From NCBI RefSeq assembly GCF_009429125.1, contig NZ_CP045529.1, positions 3,472,001-3,536,000 of the forward strand: 64,000 nt of DNA, given 5' to 3'. Origin of the DNA: Luteimicrobium xylanilyticum (lineage in GTDB: Bacteria > Actinomycetota > Actinomycetes > Actinomycetales > Cellulomonadaceae). Made by a program: the position numbers and the translations under genes. This document shows, in pieces, positions 51,299 through 60,880 of this stretch (the stretch's first letter is position 1; each line of letters opens with the position of its first letter). The notes under the pieces are model-generated. The model was not told the DNA's origin. It did no database searches and saw only the letters and a list, made by a program, of their open reading frames with translations.

Positions 51299-53026
51299 TC
51301 AGCTGAGGGGGACGAGGTTGGCGAGGATCACGCCCGAGGAGACCGAGCCCCACGACGGCGGGAACTGGTACAGGTCGTCCTCGGTCGGCCATCCGGCGAA
51401 GTCCTTCTTGTTGAAGAACGTCTGGGTCGCGTTGATGATCACCGGGATGTACGGCAGGTCGTCCACGATGTTCTTCTGGATGATCGCGTACTGCTCCTTG
51501 CGCTTCGCCTCGTCGTTCGTGGACGCGGCAGCCTTGACCGCGGCGTCGACGTCGGCGTTGGAGTAGCGCGAGAAGTTCCAGGTGCTCGCCTTGAGCGGGG
51601 TGCCGACCTTGGTGGTCGAGAAGCCGGCGAACCAGTCCTTGTAGATCTGGAACGGGTCGGCGACCGAGGTCCCGACGACGCCGCCCATGAGGAGCTCGTA
51701 CTTGCCGGAGCCGCGGGCGTCGAAGTACTCCTGCTCGGAGATGGTGCTCGCGGTGATCTTGATGCCTGCGGCCTTCGCCTCCGACGCGATGAGCTCGGCG
51801 GCCTGGTTGTAGTCCGTCCAGCCCGCCGGCGACTTGAGGGTCAGGCTGACCGTCTTGCCGTCCTTGGCGTAGAAGCCGTCCGAGCCCTTGGTGTAGCCGG
51901 CACCCTCGAGGATCTTCGCGGCGGCCGCGGCGTCGGCCGACTGCGGCGACTCCTTCCAGTCGTCGTTGGTGATCCACTTGTCGTCACGGCCGAGGAGCGC
52001 GAACGTCGGCGAGATGGTGCCGCCGAGACCCTTGAACGCCTTGCCGTTGATCTGCTTGCGGTCGATCGCGACGTTGAGCGCCTGGCGGACGGCCTTGTCG
52101 GTCTGCGCACCGGTGCAGCCCTCGTCCGCGTTGGAGCAGGTGTAGATGGTCGTGGGGTCCTGCGGCGTGTTGATGTAGCCGATGCCGAGCGAGGTGACGG
52201 CGTCGACGTCGGGCACGAACATGCCGGTCCAGTCGATCTTGCCCTGCTTGACGAGGTCCTCGGCGTTCTGGTTGCCGTCGAGGCCGACGTAGCGCACGGT
52301 CTTCACCGCGGGCTTGCCCTGGGGGGCGTCGCGGTAGTTGGGATTCGCGACGACCGTGTAGGCCTGCGAGGAGACCGAGCCCTTCTTGAGGATGTAGGGG
52401 CCCGTGCCGACGGGGTCGGTGTTGGTGAACTTGGCGGGGTCCTTGACGTCCTTCCAGATGTGCTCCGGGATGATGAACGTCGTGCCCAGCAGCGAGAACT
52501 CGTTGGTGAACTGCGGGCTGTCGAACTTCACGACGACGGTGGTGTCGTCGGTCGCCTCGGCCGAGATGATGTACGACGGCTTCGAGAACGCGTAGGTGTA
52601 CGTGTAGGCGACGTCCTTGGCGGTGAACGGCGTGCCGTCGCTCCACTTGACGCCCGACTTCACCTTGACGGTGAGCTGCTTGCCGTCGTCGCTGAACTGG
52701 TACGACTCGCCGAGCAGCGGGGTCGGGTCGCCCGAGCCGGCCTTGTTGAACGCGAAGAGGGGCTCGTAGATCGGGCCCATCGCGGCGTGCAGGACGTTCG
52801 GTGAGAACGGGTTGAAGTTCGCCACGATCGGCGTCATCGAGCCGGCCCACACGTTGAGCACGCGGGTCGAGTTCGCCACGCCCGTGGGCTTGTCGGTGCT
52901 GGCCGCCTTGGAGGTGGACGCGTCGGTGGCCTTGCTGCCGCCGCCGCACCCTGCGAGCAGCAGGCTGACGCTCGACGCCAGCGCGACCGCGGCGACGACG
53001 CTCCTGCGCCTCGTGCTTCGGATCAT
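51299..53026 (-). CDS. Family 5 extracellular solute-binding lipoprotein
   Basis: This 575-residue lipoprotein has lipobox SLLLAGC (Cys27). The family 5 fold is seen in NFNPFSPNVLHAAMGPIYEP, KVKSGVKWSDGTPFTAKDVAY, VGTGPYIL and AVRQALNVAIDRKQI. ANFNPFSPN resembles cello- or xylo-oligosaccharide-binding members of this family as well as peptide binders. In cellulolytic actinobacteria such systems import beta-glucan oligomers, so a sugar ligand is possible. It is the first gene of the operon; AAAGGA precedes ATG 53026. Confidence 0.9.
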   Translation of the reverse strand: MIRSTRRRSVVAAVALASSVSLLLAGCGGGSKATDASTSKAASTDKPTGVANSTRVLNVWAGSMTPIVANFNPFSPNVLHAAMGPIYEPLFAFNKAGSGDPTPLLGESYQFSDDGKQLTVKVKSGVKWSDGTPFTAKDVAYTYTYAFSKPSYIISAEATDDTTVVVKFDSPQFTNEFSLLGTTFIIPEHIWKDVKDPAKFTNTDPVGTGPYILKKGSVSSQAYTVVANPNYRDAPQGKPAVKTVRYVGLDGNQNAEDLVKQGKIDWTGMFVPDVDAVTSLGIGYINTPQDPTTIYTCSNADEGCTGAQTDKAVRQALNVAIDRKQINGKAFKGLGGTISPTFALLGRDDKWITNDDWKESPQSADAAAAAKILEGAGYTKGSDGFYAKDGKTVSLTLKSPAGWTDYNQAAELIASEAKAAGIKITASTISEQEYFDARGSGKYELLMGGVVGTSVADPFQIYKDWFAGFSTTKVGTPLKASTWNFSRYSNADVDAAVKAAASTNDEAKRKEQYAIIQKNIVDDLPYIPVIINATQTFFNKKDFAGWPTEDDLYQFPPSWGSVSSGVILANLVPLS

Positions 53027-53111
53027 CGGTGGTCCTTTCTGGTGGACGGCGATGCCCGTGCGCCCCTGCGCCCGCGCCTCGACCGTGAGGTGTGCAGGGA
53101 CACTAACAAAG

Positions 53112-53155
53112 GCTCCGCTGTGTCGGAGCGGATAGATCAGGAAAGTTACCTAACT
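53112..53155 (-). promoter_or_regulatory. Candidate operator and leader hairpin upstream of the family-5 SBP
   Basis: AGTTA-CC-TAACT (53144-53155) is a perfect short palindrome in an otherwise AT-rich patch. Nearer the gene, GCTCCG and CGGAGC (53112-53129) form a 6-bp hairpin. The palindrome may bind a MarR, TetR or GntR-type regulator, none of which is encoded nearby. Confidence 0.4.
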
Positions 53156-53206
53156 GATACCGCGCAGCAACGTGCCTTGCTCCGCGCGGGCGCCCGGAGG
53201 CGCGTC

Positions 53207-54037
53207 TCAGTCCGCGCTCAGCGCCGCATCGAGCGCATCGCGGGCGGCGACCACGAGCCCCGCGTCGGTGACCTCGTACTCGCTCGCCCCGCCCGGCCCC
53301 GCGGCGTCCTGCACGACCGTCTTCGCGGACAGGTGGACGGCGTCGACCCCGGCGCCCACGAGAGCCGCGATGTCGGCGACCCGCACTCCCCCGCCGGCCT
53401 GGACCTGCACCGGCAGCGCCTCGTCGTGCACGTGCCGCGCGCAGCGGCGGAGCTGCTCGACGCCGTCGACGCTGCGGGCCTCGCCACCCGACGTGAGCAC
53501 CCGTGCCACGCCGAGCGCCGCGAGCGTGTCGAGCGCCCGCAGCACGTCCGGAACCGTATCGAGCGCGCGGTGGAACGTGACCTCGCGGCCCTCCGCGGCG
53601 GCGACGAGCGCACGGACCGCCTCGACGTCGACCCGGCCGTCCGCGGTCAACGCACCGACGACGACGCCGTGCGCCCCCGCGTCCACGACCGCGCGGACGT
53701 CCGCGACCATGACGTCGAGCTCGGTCCGGTCGTAGACGAACCCGCCCGCCCGGGGCCGGATCAAGGGGTGGACCTCGACCGGCTCGTGGTCCGTGAAGTC
53801 CTCCGCGACCGCGAGCGCCACGTCGACGAGGCCCACGCTCGGGGTCAGCCCGCCCGTGGCGCCGAGCGCCACGCACAGCTCGACCCGCTGCGCGCCGCCG
53901 GCGCGCGCGGTGCGCACGCCCGCGACGTCCTGCACGGCGATCTCGAGGGCGACCCGCCGGCCGCCGGGGTGCCGGCCCTCGTCGCGTGGGCTGCGGGGGT
54001 CACGGGGGTCGCGGGCGCGAGAGTCGTCGTCGGTCAC
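53207..54037 (-). CDS. cutC: CutC family protein
   Basis: This 276-residue TIM-barrel protein has the CutC signatures ALEIAVQDVAGVRTARAGGA, RVELCVALGATGGLTPS, VHPLIRPRAGGFVYD, VTFHRALDT and VLTSGGEARSVDG. Originally linked to copper tolerance in E. coli, its biochemical function remains uncertain. The 28-residue Asp/Arg-rich N-terminus before RVALEIAV is longer than usual. GTG 54037 fits a -10-like TAGCCT 6 bases upstream. It is divergent from the flavin-reductase/ABC operon. Confidence 0.93.
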   Translation of the reverse strand: MTDDDSRARDPRDPRSPRDEGRHPGGRRVALEIAVQDVAGVRTARAGGAQRVELCVALGATGGLTPSVGLVDVALAVAEDFTDHEPVEVHPLIRPRAGGFVYDRTELDVMVADVRAVVDAGAHGVVVGALTADGRVDVEAVRALVAAAEGREVTFHRALDTVPDVLRALDTLAALGVARVLTSGGEARSVDGVEQLRRCARHVHDEALPVQVQAGGGVRVADIAALVGAGVDAVHLSAKTVVQDAAGPGGASEYEVTDAGLVVAARDALDAALSAD

Positions 54038-54043
54038 GGCACG

Positions 54044-54049
54044 AGGCTA
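54044..54049 (-). promoter_or_regulatory. -10-like TAGCCT of cutC
   Basis: Lies 6 bases before GTG 54037 on the minus strand; no ribosome-binding site. Confidence 0.4.
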
Positions 54050-54138
54050 GCGTCCCGCCGGTCGTGTCACGTGGCGCAACGTTCGACCAGCCGTCGGGAA
54101 CTTCCGGCCGACGCGTGACCCGGGGGCGCCGTCGGGCC

Positions 54139-54144
54139 TACAAG
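54139..54144 (+). promoter_or_regulatory. -10-like TACAAG of the FMN reductase operon
   Basis: TACAAG(AT) ends 3-5 bases before ATG 54150 with no Shine-Dalgarno, consistent with a leaderless operon transcript. Confidence 0.4.
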
Positions 54145-54149
54145 ATGCC

Positions 54150-54752
54150 ATGACCTTCACGACCGAGGCGACCACAGCCTCTCCCCCGGCCACCGCCGAC
54201 GACGCCGGGACGCCTCAGGCGCTCCGCGTCGTCGTCCTCTCCGGGAACCCGCGCGCCGGGTCCCGCACTGCCGCGACGGGGCGGGCCGCCGCGACCGCGA
54301 TCGCCCGGGTCCTGGCGGACGTCCGGGCCGCCGAGCCTCGGGTCGAGCTCGTCGAGCTCGCCGACCTCGCCGGCGAGGTGCTCGCACCCGTGCACCCCCG
54401 GGCCGACGCCGTCCGCGCCGACCTCGCGCGGGCCGACGTCGTCGTCGTCGCGACTCCCGTCTACAAGGCGTCGTACACGGGCCTGCTCAAGGCGTTCCTC
54501 GACCTGTACCGGGCAGGTGACCTGCGCGACGTCGTCGCCGTCCCGCTCGTGGTGTCCGGCAACCCGGCGCACGCGCTCGCGGGCGAGGTGCATCTGCGCC
54601 CGCTGCTCGTCGAGCTGGGCGCCGTCGTCCCGACCCGAGCCCTGACCGTCACCGAGGCCGAGCTCGCCGACCTCGACACCGTCCTCGAGCGTTGGCTCGC
54701 CGACGCCGCTCCCGCCCTGCGCAGCACCGTCCGAACGGAGGCCACCCGATGA
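54150..54752 (+). CDS. NADPH-dependent FMN reductase (SsuE/MsuE-like)
   Basis: This 200-residue flavodoxin-like reductase has the flavin phosphate loop VVVLSGNPRAGSRTA at residues ~25-40. ADVVVVATPVYKASYTGLLKAFLDL is the family hallmark around residue 95. It supplies reduced FMN to a two-component monooxygenase such as SsuD or MsuD. It is first in a six-gene operon and overlaps the next flavin reductase by ATGA. An SsuD-like oxygenase gene lies at the end of the window (62860). Confidence 0.91.
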   Translation: MTFTTEATTASPPATADDAGTPQALRVVVLSGNPRAGSRTAATGRAAATAIARVLADVRAAEPRVELVELADLAGEVLAPVHPRADAVRADLARADVVVVATPVYKASYTGLLKAFLDLYRAGDLRDVVAVPLVVSGNPAHALAGEVHLRPLLVELGAVVPTRALTVTEAELADLDTVLERWLADAAPALRSTVRTEATR

Positions 54753-55378
54753 GCGCCGAGCTCGTACCCACCGAAGACCTGTCCGCGGACGCCGCCCACT
54801 TTGCCCGCCTCGACGCCCTGCTCGCCGAGCAGGACGAGCCCCACCTCGGCATCGACGACTACAAGGTCGTCTTCCGTCGCCACCCCGCGGGCGTCGCCGT
54901 CGTGACGTTGCGTGACGAGGACCCCGAGTCCGGCGAGGCGCGTCAGGTCGGCTTCACCGCGACGTCGGTGATCTCGGTGTCCGCCGAGCCGCCGCTGCTC
55001 GCGTTCTCGATCGCGTCGACGTCCTCGTCGTGGCCCGCGCTCGCCCGGGCCCGGACCGTGGCGGTCAGCTTCCTCGCCGACGACCAGGACGACGTCTCCG
55101 CGCGATTCGCGACCAGCGGCATCGACCGCTTCGCCGCCGGCGGCTGGACCGCGCTCGCCACGGGCGAGCCGGTCATCGACGACGCCCTCACGTGGGTCCG
55201 GGCGCGGGTCGTCCAGCGCACGCCCGTCGGCGCCAGCTACCTCGTGTCCTTGCGGGCGCTCGAGCACGGGACGCGCAGCGCCGGCCCGGCCGCCGACGGC
55301 GCGACGTCCACGGAGCCCGGGCCGCTCGTCTACCACGACCGCACGTACCACCGGATCGGCGACCACTCCGCCCTCTGA
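54749..55378 (+). CDS. Flavin reductase-domain protein
   Basis: This 209-residue protein has the split-barrel flavin reductase domain (about 35-190): DYKVVFRRHPAGVAVVTLRD, GFTATSVISVSAEPPLLAFS, ARTVAVSFLADDQ and RFAAGGWTALATGEPVIDDA. It is related to HpaC-type FMN/FAD reductases of two-component monooxygenases. Two successive flavin reductases in one operon are unusual; this one may serve a different oxygenase or replace the first under other conditions. ATG 54749 is within ATGA. Confidence 0.88.
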   Translation: MSAELVPTEDLSADAAHFARLDALLAEQDEPHLGIDDYKVVFRRHPAGVAVVTLRDEDPESGEARQVGFTATSVISVSAEPPLLAFSIASTSSSWPALARARTVAVSFLADDQDDVSARFATSGIDRFAAGGWTALATGEPVIDDALTWVRARVVQRTPVGASYLVSLRALEHGTRSAGPAADGATSTEPGPLVYHDRTYHRIGDHSAL

Positions 55379-55422
55379 CCTCGCCGTCGCCCCGCCCCGC
55401 CACCACCCCACGGAGGTACCCC

Positions 55423-56409
55423 GTGCTCCGCTACGTCGCTGGACGCCTCGTACAGGCCGTCGGCGTCCTCTGGGCCGCCTACACCGTGTCCTTCTTCGTG
55501 CTCTGGGCCCTGCCCAGCGACCCCGTGTCGCTGCTGCTCGGGACCGACTCCAGCGACGTCACGCCGGAGCAGCTCGCCGCCGTCCGGCACGAGTACGGCT
55601 ACGACCGTCCGCTCGTCGTGCAGTACGTCCACCAGCTCGGGAACGTGCTCCACGGCGACCTCGGACGGTCCGTGAGCACCCGCGAGCCCGTGAGCTCGCT
55701 CATCGGCGACGCCCTCGGCCCCACGGTCCAGATCGCGCTCGCCGGGTTGCTCCTCGCCGTCGTCCTCGGGGGCGGGCTCGCGGTCCTCGCGACGCTCGTG
55801 CGCCGGCGGTCCCTCCAGGCGCTGCTGCTGAGCCTGCCGCCGCTCGGCGTCGCGATCCCGGGCTTCTGGTTCGGCCTCGTGCTCCTGCAGTGGTTCTCGT
55901 TCCGCCTCCCGGTGTTCCCCGCGATCGGTGACCAGGGGTTCGCGTCGATCGTCCTGCCGGCGGTGACGCTCGCCCTGCCCACCGGTGCCGTGATCGCGCA
56001 GCTCCTGTCGAAGAGCCTCGTCGTGACGCTCCGCGAGCCGTACGTCGCGACCGCCCGCGCGAAGGGCGCGTCGCCCGTCCGCGTGCACCTGCGGCACGCG
56101 CTGCGCAACGCAGCCCTGCCCGCGCTCACCGCGACCGGGCTCCTCGTCGGCGGCCTGCTCGGCGGGACCGTCGTGACCGAGACCGTGTTCTCACGGCCCG
56201 GGCTCGGGCGGCTCACGGCCACGGCCGTCCAGGCCCAGGACATCCCCGTCGTGCAGGGCGTGGTGCTCGTGGGGGCGCTGGTGTTCGTCCTCGCGAACCT
56301 CCTCGTCGACCTCGTCTACCCCCTCCTCGACCCGCGCCTCGAACGGAGGCGTCGCAGCGCGGGCACCCGCGCGGCGGCCACCCGGGTCGACGCCGTCGCG
56401 GTCGCCTGA
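55423..56409 (+). CDS. Dpp/Opp-type ABC permease (B subunit)
   Basis: This 328-residue permease starts at GTG 55423 after CGGAGG. It begins VLRYVAGRLVQAVGVLWAAY and continues with FFVLWALPSDPVSLLLG and VLHGDLGRSVSTREPVSSLI. The EAA loop TARAKGASPVRVHLRHALRN and ETVFSRPGLGRLTATAVQAQ are present. With the permease at 56437 it forms the channel of the second peptide-type importer. Confidence 0.93.
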   Translation: MLRYVAGRLVQAVGVLWAAYTVSFFVLWALPSDPVSLLLGTDSSDVTPEQLAAVRHEYGYDRPLVVQYVHQLGNVLHGDLGRSVSTREPVSSLIGDALGPTVQIALAGLLLAVVLGGGLAVLATLVRRRSLQALLLSLPPLGVAIPGFWFGLVLLQWFSFRLPVFPAIGDQGFASIVLPAVTLALPTGAVIAQLLSKSLVVTLREPYVATARAKGASPVRVHLRHALRNAALPALTATGLLVGGLLGGTVVTETVFSRPGLGRLTATAVQAQDIPVVQGVVLVGALVFVLANLLVDLVYPLLDPRLERRRRSAGTRAAATRVDAVAVA

Positions 56410-56436
56410 GCCCGGCGCACCCCAGGGAGCCACCCC

Positions 56437-57399
56437 ATGACCGACCTCACCACCCTCGCGCCCGAGAGCGCCGGGCCCGCGACCCATGACCGGGCCACGG
56501 AACTCGTGGACCTCGTCGTGACCCCGCCCGACGGCGCACGCCACGCCGACGCCGACGTCGCCCCCCGCGCGGCCCGCCTGCGCTACGTGCTGCGCCACCT
56601 CGCCCGGCGCCCCGGGCTCGTCGTCGCGGTCGTCTGGCTCGTCACCGTCCTGGTGGCCGCCGTCGTGCCGTCCGTGGTGGCGTCCGGCGACCCGCTCGCC
56701 GGCGTGCCCGCCGACAAGCTCACCGGGCCGTCCGCGCAGCACTGGTTCGGCACCGACCAGCTCGGCCGCGACCTGTACACGCGCGTCGTCCACGGCACCG
56801 GCACCACGCTCCACGCCGCGCTCCTCGCGATCGCGATCGGGCTCGTCGTCGGGTCCGTCCTCGGGCTCCTCGCCGGGTTCGTCGGCGGGGCCGTCGACGC
56901 CGTCCTCATGCGGTTCGCCGACGTCCTCCTCGCAATCCCCGGGCTCCTGCTCTCGCTCGCCGTCGTGACCGCGCTCGGCTTCGGCACCGTGAACGTCGCG
57001 ATCGCCGTCGGCACGACGAGCGTCGCGTCCGTCTCTCGGATCCTGCGCTCCGAGGTGCTCCGGGTCCGCACGTCGGCGTACGTCGAGGCCGCCCGCGCGG
57101 GCGGGTCCCGCTGGTGGCGCGTCCTGCTCGTGCACGTCCTGCCGAACTCCGTCGGACCCGTCCTCGTGCTCGCCGCGCTCGAGCTCGGCACCGCGATCCT
57201 CGCCGTGTCCTCCCTGAGCTTCCTCGGGTACGGCGCGCAGCCGCCCCAGCCCGAGTGGGGTTCGCTCGTCGCCGGCGGCCGCGACTACCTCGCCGGGCAG
57301 TGGTGGCTCACCACGCTCCCCGGGGTCGTCATCGCGCTCACCGTGCTCGCCGGCAACCGGCTCGCCCGCGCCCTCGACGCCGAAGGGAACCCGTCATGA
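56437..57399 (+). CDS. Dpp/Opp-type ABC permease (C subunit)
   Basis: This 320-residue permease has a ~50-residue soluble N-terminus and a first span ([20 protein letters not shown]). The DppC signature [19 protein letters not shown] and the EAA loop [20 protein letters not shown] are present. It overlaps the dual ATPase gene by ATGA and follows the B-type permease by 27 bp. Confidence 0.93.
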   Translation: MTDLTTLAPESAGPATHDRATELVDLVVTPPDGARHADADVAPRAARLRYVLRHLARRPGLVVAVVWLVTVLVAAVVPSVVASGDPLAGVPADKLTGPSAQHWFGTDQLGRDLYTRVVHGTGTTLHAALLAIAIGLVVGSVLGLLAGFVGGAVDAVLMRFADVLLAIPGLLLSLAVVTALGFGTVNVAIAVGTTSVASVSRILRSEVLRVRTSAYVEAARAGGSRWWRVLLVHVLPNSVGPVLVLAALELGTAILAVSSLSFLGYGAQPPQPEWGSLVAGGRDYLAGQWWLTTLPGVVIALTVLAGNRLARALDAEGNPS

Positions 57400-59018
57400 C
57401 CAGCCCGCTCCTGCACGTCGACGACCTCCACGTCACCTACTCCGGGCCGCGCGGCGACGTGCACGCCGTCCGCGGCGTCAGCCTCGACGTCGCCCCCGGG
57501 GAGACCGTCGCGCTCGTCGGCGAGTCCGGGTCCGGCAAGTCCACGACCGCGCACGCCGTCGTCCGGCTCCTCGCGCCGACGGCGCGCATCACGTCCGGGC
57601 ACGTCCGGTTCGACGGCACGGACCTCGCGACTGTGCCCGCCCGCCGGCTCCGCGCCGTCCGCGGGTACGGGATCGGGCTCGTCCCCCAGGACCCCACCGT
57701 CTCCCTCAACCCCGTCACGCCGGTCGGCAAGCAGGTCGCCGAGGTGCTGCGCATCCACGGTCTCGCCGACCGCAGGTCAGCCGGCACGCGCGCCGAGGAG
57801 GCCCTCGCCCAGGCCGGCCTGCCCGACGGCGTCGCCCACCTCTACCCGCACGAGCTGTCCGGCGGCATGCGCCAGCGCGTGCTCATCGCCGTCGCGCTCG
57901 TCGCCCGGCCCGCGCTCCTGATCGCCGACGAGCCCACGTCCGCGCTCGACGTCACCGTCCAGCGCCAGATCCTCGACCACCTCGACACGCTCACCGCGTC
58001 CACCGGGACCGGCGTCCTCCTCGTGACCCACGACCTGGGCGTCGCCGCCGACCGCGCCGACCGCATCGCCGTGATGTCCCAGGGCCGGATCGTCGAGGTG
58101 GGCACGCCCGCCCAGGTGCTCGGCGCGCCGCAGAACGCCTACACCAAGGCCCTGATCGAGGCGGCCCCGAGCCTCAACACCCGGCGGAGCCTCGTGGTGC
58201 CGTCCACCGAGGCGACGTCGTCGCCGGTCCTCGAGGTCCGCGACCTCGTCAAGGAGTTCCCCCGCCCGCGGGCGGCCGGCGGTGGCGTGCTGCGCGCCGT
58301 CGACGGCGTGAGCTTCGCGCTCGAGCGCGGGAAGACCCTCGGGATCGTGGGCGAGTCGGGCTCGGGCAAGACCACGACGGTCCGCCTCGCGGTGCGGCTG
58401 GCCGACCCCACGAGCGGGACCGTGCTGCTCGACGGCGAGGACGTCACCCGGGCGAGCGGGGAGCGCCTGCGTGCGCTGCGCCGTCGGGTGCAGCTCGTCC
58501 ACCAGAACCCGTACGCGTCGCTGGACCCGCGCCTGTCGGTCGAGCGGATCGTCACGCAGCCGCTGCGAGCGTTCGGCGTCGGGGACCGCGCCTCCCGGCG
58601 CGCGCGGGCCGCGGAGCTCGTGGACCACGTCGCGCTCCCGGCGGGCACGCTGGCCCGGCGGCCCGCCGAGCTGTCCGGGGGCCAGCGGCAGCGGGTCGCG
58701 ATCGCCCGGGCGCTCGCGCTCGAGCCCGAGCTGGTGGTGCTCGACGAGCCCGTGTCCGCGCTCGACGTCCGCGTCCAGGCCCAGGTCCTCGAGCTGCTCG
58801 CCCGGCTGCAGGCGGAGCTGGGCGTGTCCTACCTGTTCATCTCGCACGACCTGGCCGTCGTCCGCCAGATCGCACACGACGTCGTCGTGATGCAGGACGG
58901 CCGCGTCGTCGAGAAGGGACCCACCGACCGGGTGCTCGCCGAGCCCGAGCACCCCTACACCCGCGAGCTGCTCGGTGCCATCCCGGGCACCCGCGCCGAG
59001 GCCGGCGTCCCCGCCTGA
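57396..59018 (+). CDS. Dual-domain Dpp/Opp ABC ATPase (D-F fusion)
   Basis: This 540-residue protein carries two complete ABC domains in one chain. Domain 1 (about 1-250): [44 protein letters not shown]. Domain 2 (about 275-540): [44 protein letters not shown] linker lies near residues 250-275. This fusion replaces the separate D and F subunits of the 47-53 kb importer. Both sites appear competent for hydrolysis. Confidence 0.94.
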   Translation: MTSPLLHVDDLHVTYSGPRGDVHAVRGVSLDVAPGETVALVGESGSGKSTTAHAVVRLLAPTARITSGHVRFDGTDLATVPARRLRAVRGYGIGLVPQDPTVSLNPVTPVGKQVAEVLRIHGLADRRSAGTRAEEALAQAGLPDGVAHLYPHELSGGMRQRVLIAVALVARPALLIADEPTSALDVTVQRQILDHLDTLTASTGTGVLLVTHDLGVAADRADRIAVMSQGRIVEVGTPAQVLGAPQNAYTKALIEAAPSLNTRRSLVVPSTEATSSPVLEVRDLVKEFPRPRAAGGGVLRAVDGVSFALERGKTLGIVGESGSGKTTTVRLAVRLADPTSGTVLLDGEDVTRASGERLRALRRRVQLVHQNPYASLDPRLSVERIVTQPLRAFGVGDRASRRARAAELVDHVALPAGTLARRPAELSGGQRQRVAIARALALEPELVVLDEPVSALDVRVQAQVLELLARLQAELGVSYLFISHDLAVVRQIAHDVVVMQDGRVVEKGPTDRVLAEPEHPYTRELLGAIPGTRAEAGVPA

Positions 59019-59047
59019 GCCTTCAAGCACACTGAGAAGAGAGAACG

Positions 59048-60700
59048 ATGAACCACCGACACACGCGACCGTCGCCCCGCAGCCTGCGGCGACCCGCCGC
59101 GCTCCTCGCGACGGCCACGGCACTCACGCTCGCCCTCGCCGCCTGCAGCGGTGGCTCCTCCGGAGCGGGCACCACCGCGTCCGACGGCGGCACCCCCGTC
59201 GACGGCGGCGCGCTCAGCTTCGCCATCCAGAACGACCCGATCTCGCTCAACCCGTCCGGGACGGGCTCCGGCAACGACACCCTCTACGTGACGCGCCAGC
59301 TCGTGGACTCGCTGCTCTACCAGGACCCGAAGGACGGCTCGCTGCAGCCGTGGCTCGCGTCCAAGTGGACCGCGAGCGACGACGCGAAGAAGTTCACGTT
59401 CACCATCCGCGACGGCGTGACGTTCTCCGACGGGACCCCGCTCACGGCGCAGTCCGTCAAGGACACCTTCGACGACATCGTGAAGAACGGGGCGAAGGCC
59501 CTCAACGCCGTCACGGCGTTCGTGGGCCTCGACAAGATCGTCGCGAAGGGCAGCACGGTGGAGGTCGACTTCAGCACCCCGAACGCGGCCTTCCCCCAGG
59601 CCACGACCGCCGTGGGCCTGGGCATCCTCGCGGAGTCCACGCTCAAGACCCCGTACGACGAGCGCACGGACGGCTCCAAGATCGTCGGCTCCGGCCCGTA
59701 CACGCTCGACCGCTACACGAAGAACGTCGAGACGGTCCTGAAGAAGCGCGCCGGCTACACGTGGGCGCCCGCGGCCTTCGACAACACGACGGGCGCGCAC
59801 CTCGACACGGTGACCTTCAAGGTCGTCCCCGAGGCGGGAGTGCGCACCGGGACGCTGACGTCGGGACAGTCCGACGTGATCGGTGGCGTCCAGCCCAACG
59901 ACGTCAGCCAGCTCGAGGGCGCCGGCCTCCCGCTCGTCTACCGAGCCAACCCCGGACTGGTCTTCGGTCTGACGTTCAACGAGGCCAGCCCGTTCGGTTC
60001 CGACCCGGAGCTGCGCAAGGCCGTCGCGCTCGCGGTCGACCCGAAGGAGGTCCGGGACACCGCCCTCGACGACAAGTTCGCCGTCGCGACGAGCCCCCTG
60101 GGGGCCACCACCCCCGGGTACGCGGACGTCAGCAAGAACATCGTGACGGACGTGGACCAAGCCAAGCAGGTGCTCGACGCCGACGGCTGGAAGCCGGGCG
60201 CCGACGGCATCCGCACCAAGGACGGCAAGCAGCTCACCTTCACGATCGAGTGGATCTCCAACTTCGCCCCGAACCAGACGGCCCTCGAGCTGATCCAGCA
60301 GCAGCTCAAGGCCGTGGGCATCGCGGCGAAGCTCGAGACGGGCGCCGTCCCGGAGTTCCTCGCGACGCTCCAGAAGGGCGACTACGACGCGGCGTGGGGC
60401 AACAGCTCGCGCGCCGACGGCGACATCCTGCGCACGTCGTTCTCGACCGCAGCCACGGACTACTACCGGATCGACGACCCGACCCTTGAGAGGCTCCTGC
60501 AGAAGCAGCTGGCAACGGGCGACCCGACCAAGCGCGACGCGGTCCTCGCCCAGATCCAGGAGCGGCTCGTCACGCAGCACCACGAGGTACCCGTGCACGA
60601 GCTGACCTCGATCATCGGGACACAGAAGGACGTCCACGGCGTCGCGCTCGGCGCCGACTCGCGCCTCGACCTGCTGGTCGACGCGTGGAAGGCGAAGTGA
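59048..60700 (+). CDS. Family 5 extracellular solute-binding lipoprotein
   Basis: This 550-residue lipoprotein has lipobox LALAAC (Cys33). Family 5 features are visible: DPISLNPSGTGSGNDTLYVT, WLASKWTASDDAKKFTFTIR, GVTFSDGTPLTAQSVKDTF, IVGSGPYTLDRY and TDYYRIDDPTLERLL. It is the last gene of the flavin-reductase/ABC operon. Homologues in sulfonate, peptide or opine loci exist; the ligand is unknown. The partner reductases point to a compound oxidised by an FMNH2-dependent enzyme. A strong hairpin group follows. Confidence 0.91.
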   Translation: MNHRHTRPSPRSLRRPAALLATATALTLALAACSGGSSGAGTTASDGGTPVDGGALSFAIQNDPISLNPSGTGSGNDTLYVTRQLVDSLLYQDPKDGSLQPWLASKWTASDDAKKFTFTIRDGVTFSDGTPLTAQSVKDTFDDIVKNGAKALNAVTAFVGLDKIVAKGSTVEVDFSTPNAAFPQATTAVGLGILAESTLKTPYDERTDGSKIVGSGPYTLDRYTKNVETVLKKRAGYTWAPAAFDNTTGAHLDTVTFKVVPEAGVRTGTLTSGQSDVIGGVQPNDVSQLEGAGLPLVYRANPGLVFGLTFNEASPFGSDPELRKAVALAVDPKEVRDTALDDKFAVATSPLGATTPGYADVSKNIVTDVDQAKQVLDADGWKPGADGIRTKDGKQLTFTIEWISNFAPNQTALELIQQQLKAVGIAAKLETGAVPEFLATLQKGDYDAAWGNSSRADGDILRTSFSTAATDYYRIDDPTLERLLQKQLATGDPTKRDAVLAQIQERLVTQHHEVPVHELTSIIGTQKDVHGVALGADSRLDLLVDAWKAK

Positions 60701-60716
60701 CGGTCCGGCCATGACG

Positions 60717-60754
60717 GCGTCGTCGGGAGGGGCGGGGTAGCCGCCCGACGACGC
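60717..60754. terminator. Hairpin terminator after the SBP operon
   Basis: GCGTCGTCGGG and CCCGACGACGC form a perfect 11-bp stem, starting 16 bases after the stop at 60700. Short GC hairpins continue to about 60810. Confidence 0.75.
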
Positions 60755-60810
60755 GGGCCCCCAGGGGCCGCTCCCCACGGGGAGCCACCGGTTCCGCAGG
60801 GAACCGCGGA

Positions 60811-60843
60811 CGGGGTCCGGCCTCGGGGTGGGGCCGGGCCCCG
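60811..60843. terminator. Hairpin terminator after the MFS gene
   Basis: CGGGGTCCGGCC and GGCCGGGCCCCG form a 12-bp stem with one G-U pair in RNA. It serves the convergent MFS gene, whose stop is at 60881. Confidence 0.65.
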
Positions 60844-60880
60844 TCGTCGTGACCACGTCCGGGTCCCGCCCGGTTCAGGT

